From a virus: a stretch of DNA of 20,553 nt. How positions within the stretch are numbered: position 1 is the stretch's first letter; each line of letters begins with the position of its first letter. Where the stretch lies: the IMG/VR virus record IMGVR_UViG_3300048436_000088, positions 1 to 20,553 of that record, one strand, 5' to 3'. The position numbers and the translations under genes were made by a program. Under the pieces are notes generated by a model. It was not told the origin of the DNA. It was given only the letters and a program-made list of their open reading frames with translations, and made no database searches. This document shows positions 20,337 to 20,553 of the stretch, in pieces.

Positions 20337-20553
20337 TGGCAGTTGAAAAAGGCATAGGTTCAGGCGGCGACAATGTAGTGCCGATGAATCCGCAAGAGCA
20401 GGCTGAAATTGATGTCATAGAAATGGCAGCCGAGCCGGGCCAGGTTTCTATGGAGGATGGCTCTGTTATTGTTGGTGACATATCAGAAGATATGATGATG
20501 ACAGAGGTTCCTTTAGAGATACCTTTTGGTGATAACTTGGTCGAATATATGGA
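20336..20553 (+). CDS. Probable portal protein, N-terminus only
   Basis: Only the first 72 codons are present and the gene runs off the window. The start is ATG 20336, overlapping the previous stop (TAATG). The visible part is acidic (EIDVIEMAAEP, then SMEDGSVIVGD) and ends EVPLEIPFGDNLVEYM. The final F-G-D-N-L-V-E-Y motif is similar to what precedes the conserved core of portal proteins in marine phages with this gene order. The portal call rests on that motif and on position, not on the core domain, which is outside the window. Confidence 0.55.
   Translation, partial: MAVEKGIGSGGDNVVPMNPQEQAEIDVIEMAAEPGQVSMEDGSVIVGDISEDMMMTEVPLEIPFGDNLVEYM

Overview
The window looks like part of a tailed double-stranded DNA bacteriophage (or prophage) genome, most plausibly a marine phage of a Gram-negative, probably alphaproteobacterial, host. 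The reasons are: almost all genes lie on one strand and are packed with 1-20 nt overlaps; there is a complete replication/recombination set; both terminase subunits are present; and a late operon runs terminase large subunit, tiny RG-motif proteins, a cysteine-rich protein, then a probable portal start. The host assignment is inference from general resemblance to marine phage proteins; no host marker, integrase, rRNA or tRNA was seen.

Layout. Positions 1-7310 hold DNA metabolism: a gene cut by the window edge, a RecA-fold ATPase (Sak4/AAA_24 type), a partner protein with a P/A/Q-rich tail, a 322-nt structured intergenic stretch, a small helix-turn-helix-like protein, a PD-(D/E)XK-like protein, three small unknowns (one with an SSB-type C-terminal tip), a Cas4/RecB-like nuclease with a predicted Fe-S cluster, a TOPRIM primase fused to a RecA-fold helicase, and three small genes including a DUF6378-like one. 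Positions 7441-9517 are accessory: a zinc-ribbon protein, a short basic protein, the only reverse-strand operon (an ImmA-like HELGH metalloprotease and a small coupled protein), a gamma-glutamylcyclotransferase-fold (GGCT/AIG2) protein, a small unknown and a two-helix membrane protein. A repeat array with a TA tract and a strong hairpin (9521-9735) precedes the small terminase gene (9758-10273).

Positions 10274-13921 form a regulatory region unlike the rest. GC-rich non-coding DNA, several short transcription units with their own sigma70-like promoters and terminators, an amidoligase, an XRE-family regulator and at least three families of palindromic sites occur here. From 13863 a late promoter appears to drive a 903-aa low-complexity protein, the large terminase and a chain of six genes joined by TAATG/TGATG stop-start overlaps, running off the window end in a probable portal gene.

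How the parts may work together: the ATPase, its partner, the nuclease and the primase-helicase would replicate and recombine the phage genome; the XRE protein, the ImmA-like protease and the palindrome families suggest a lysogeny or early/late switch; and the amidoligase with the GGCT-fold protein suggests a peptide-bond modification module of the kind proposed for amidoligase neighbourhoods. The most unusual feature is a 9-bp motif (TTGTTCGGG) that occurs 16 times, on both strands and in every reading frame, but only between about 5.2 and 11.4 kb.
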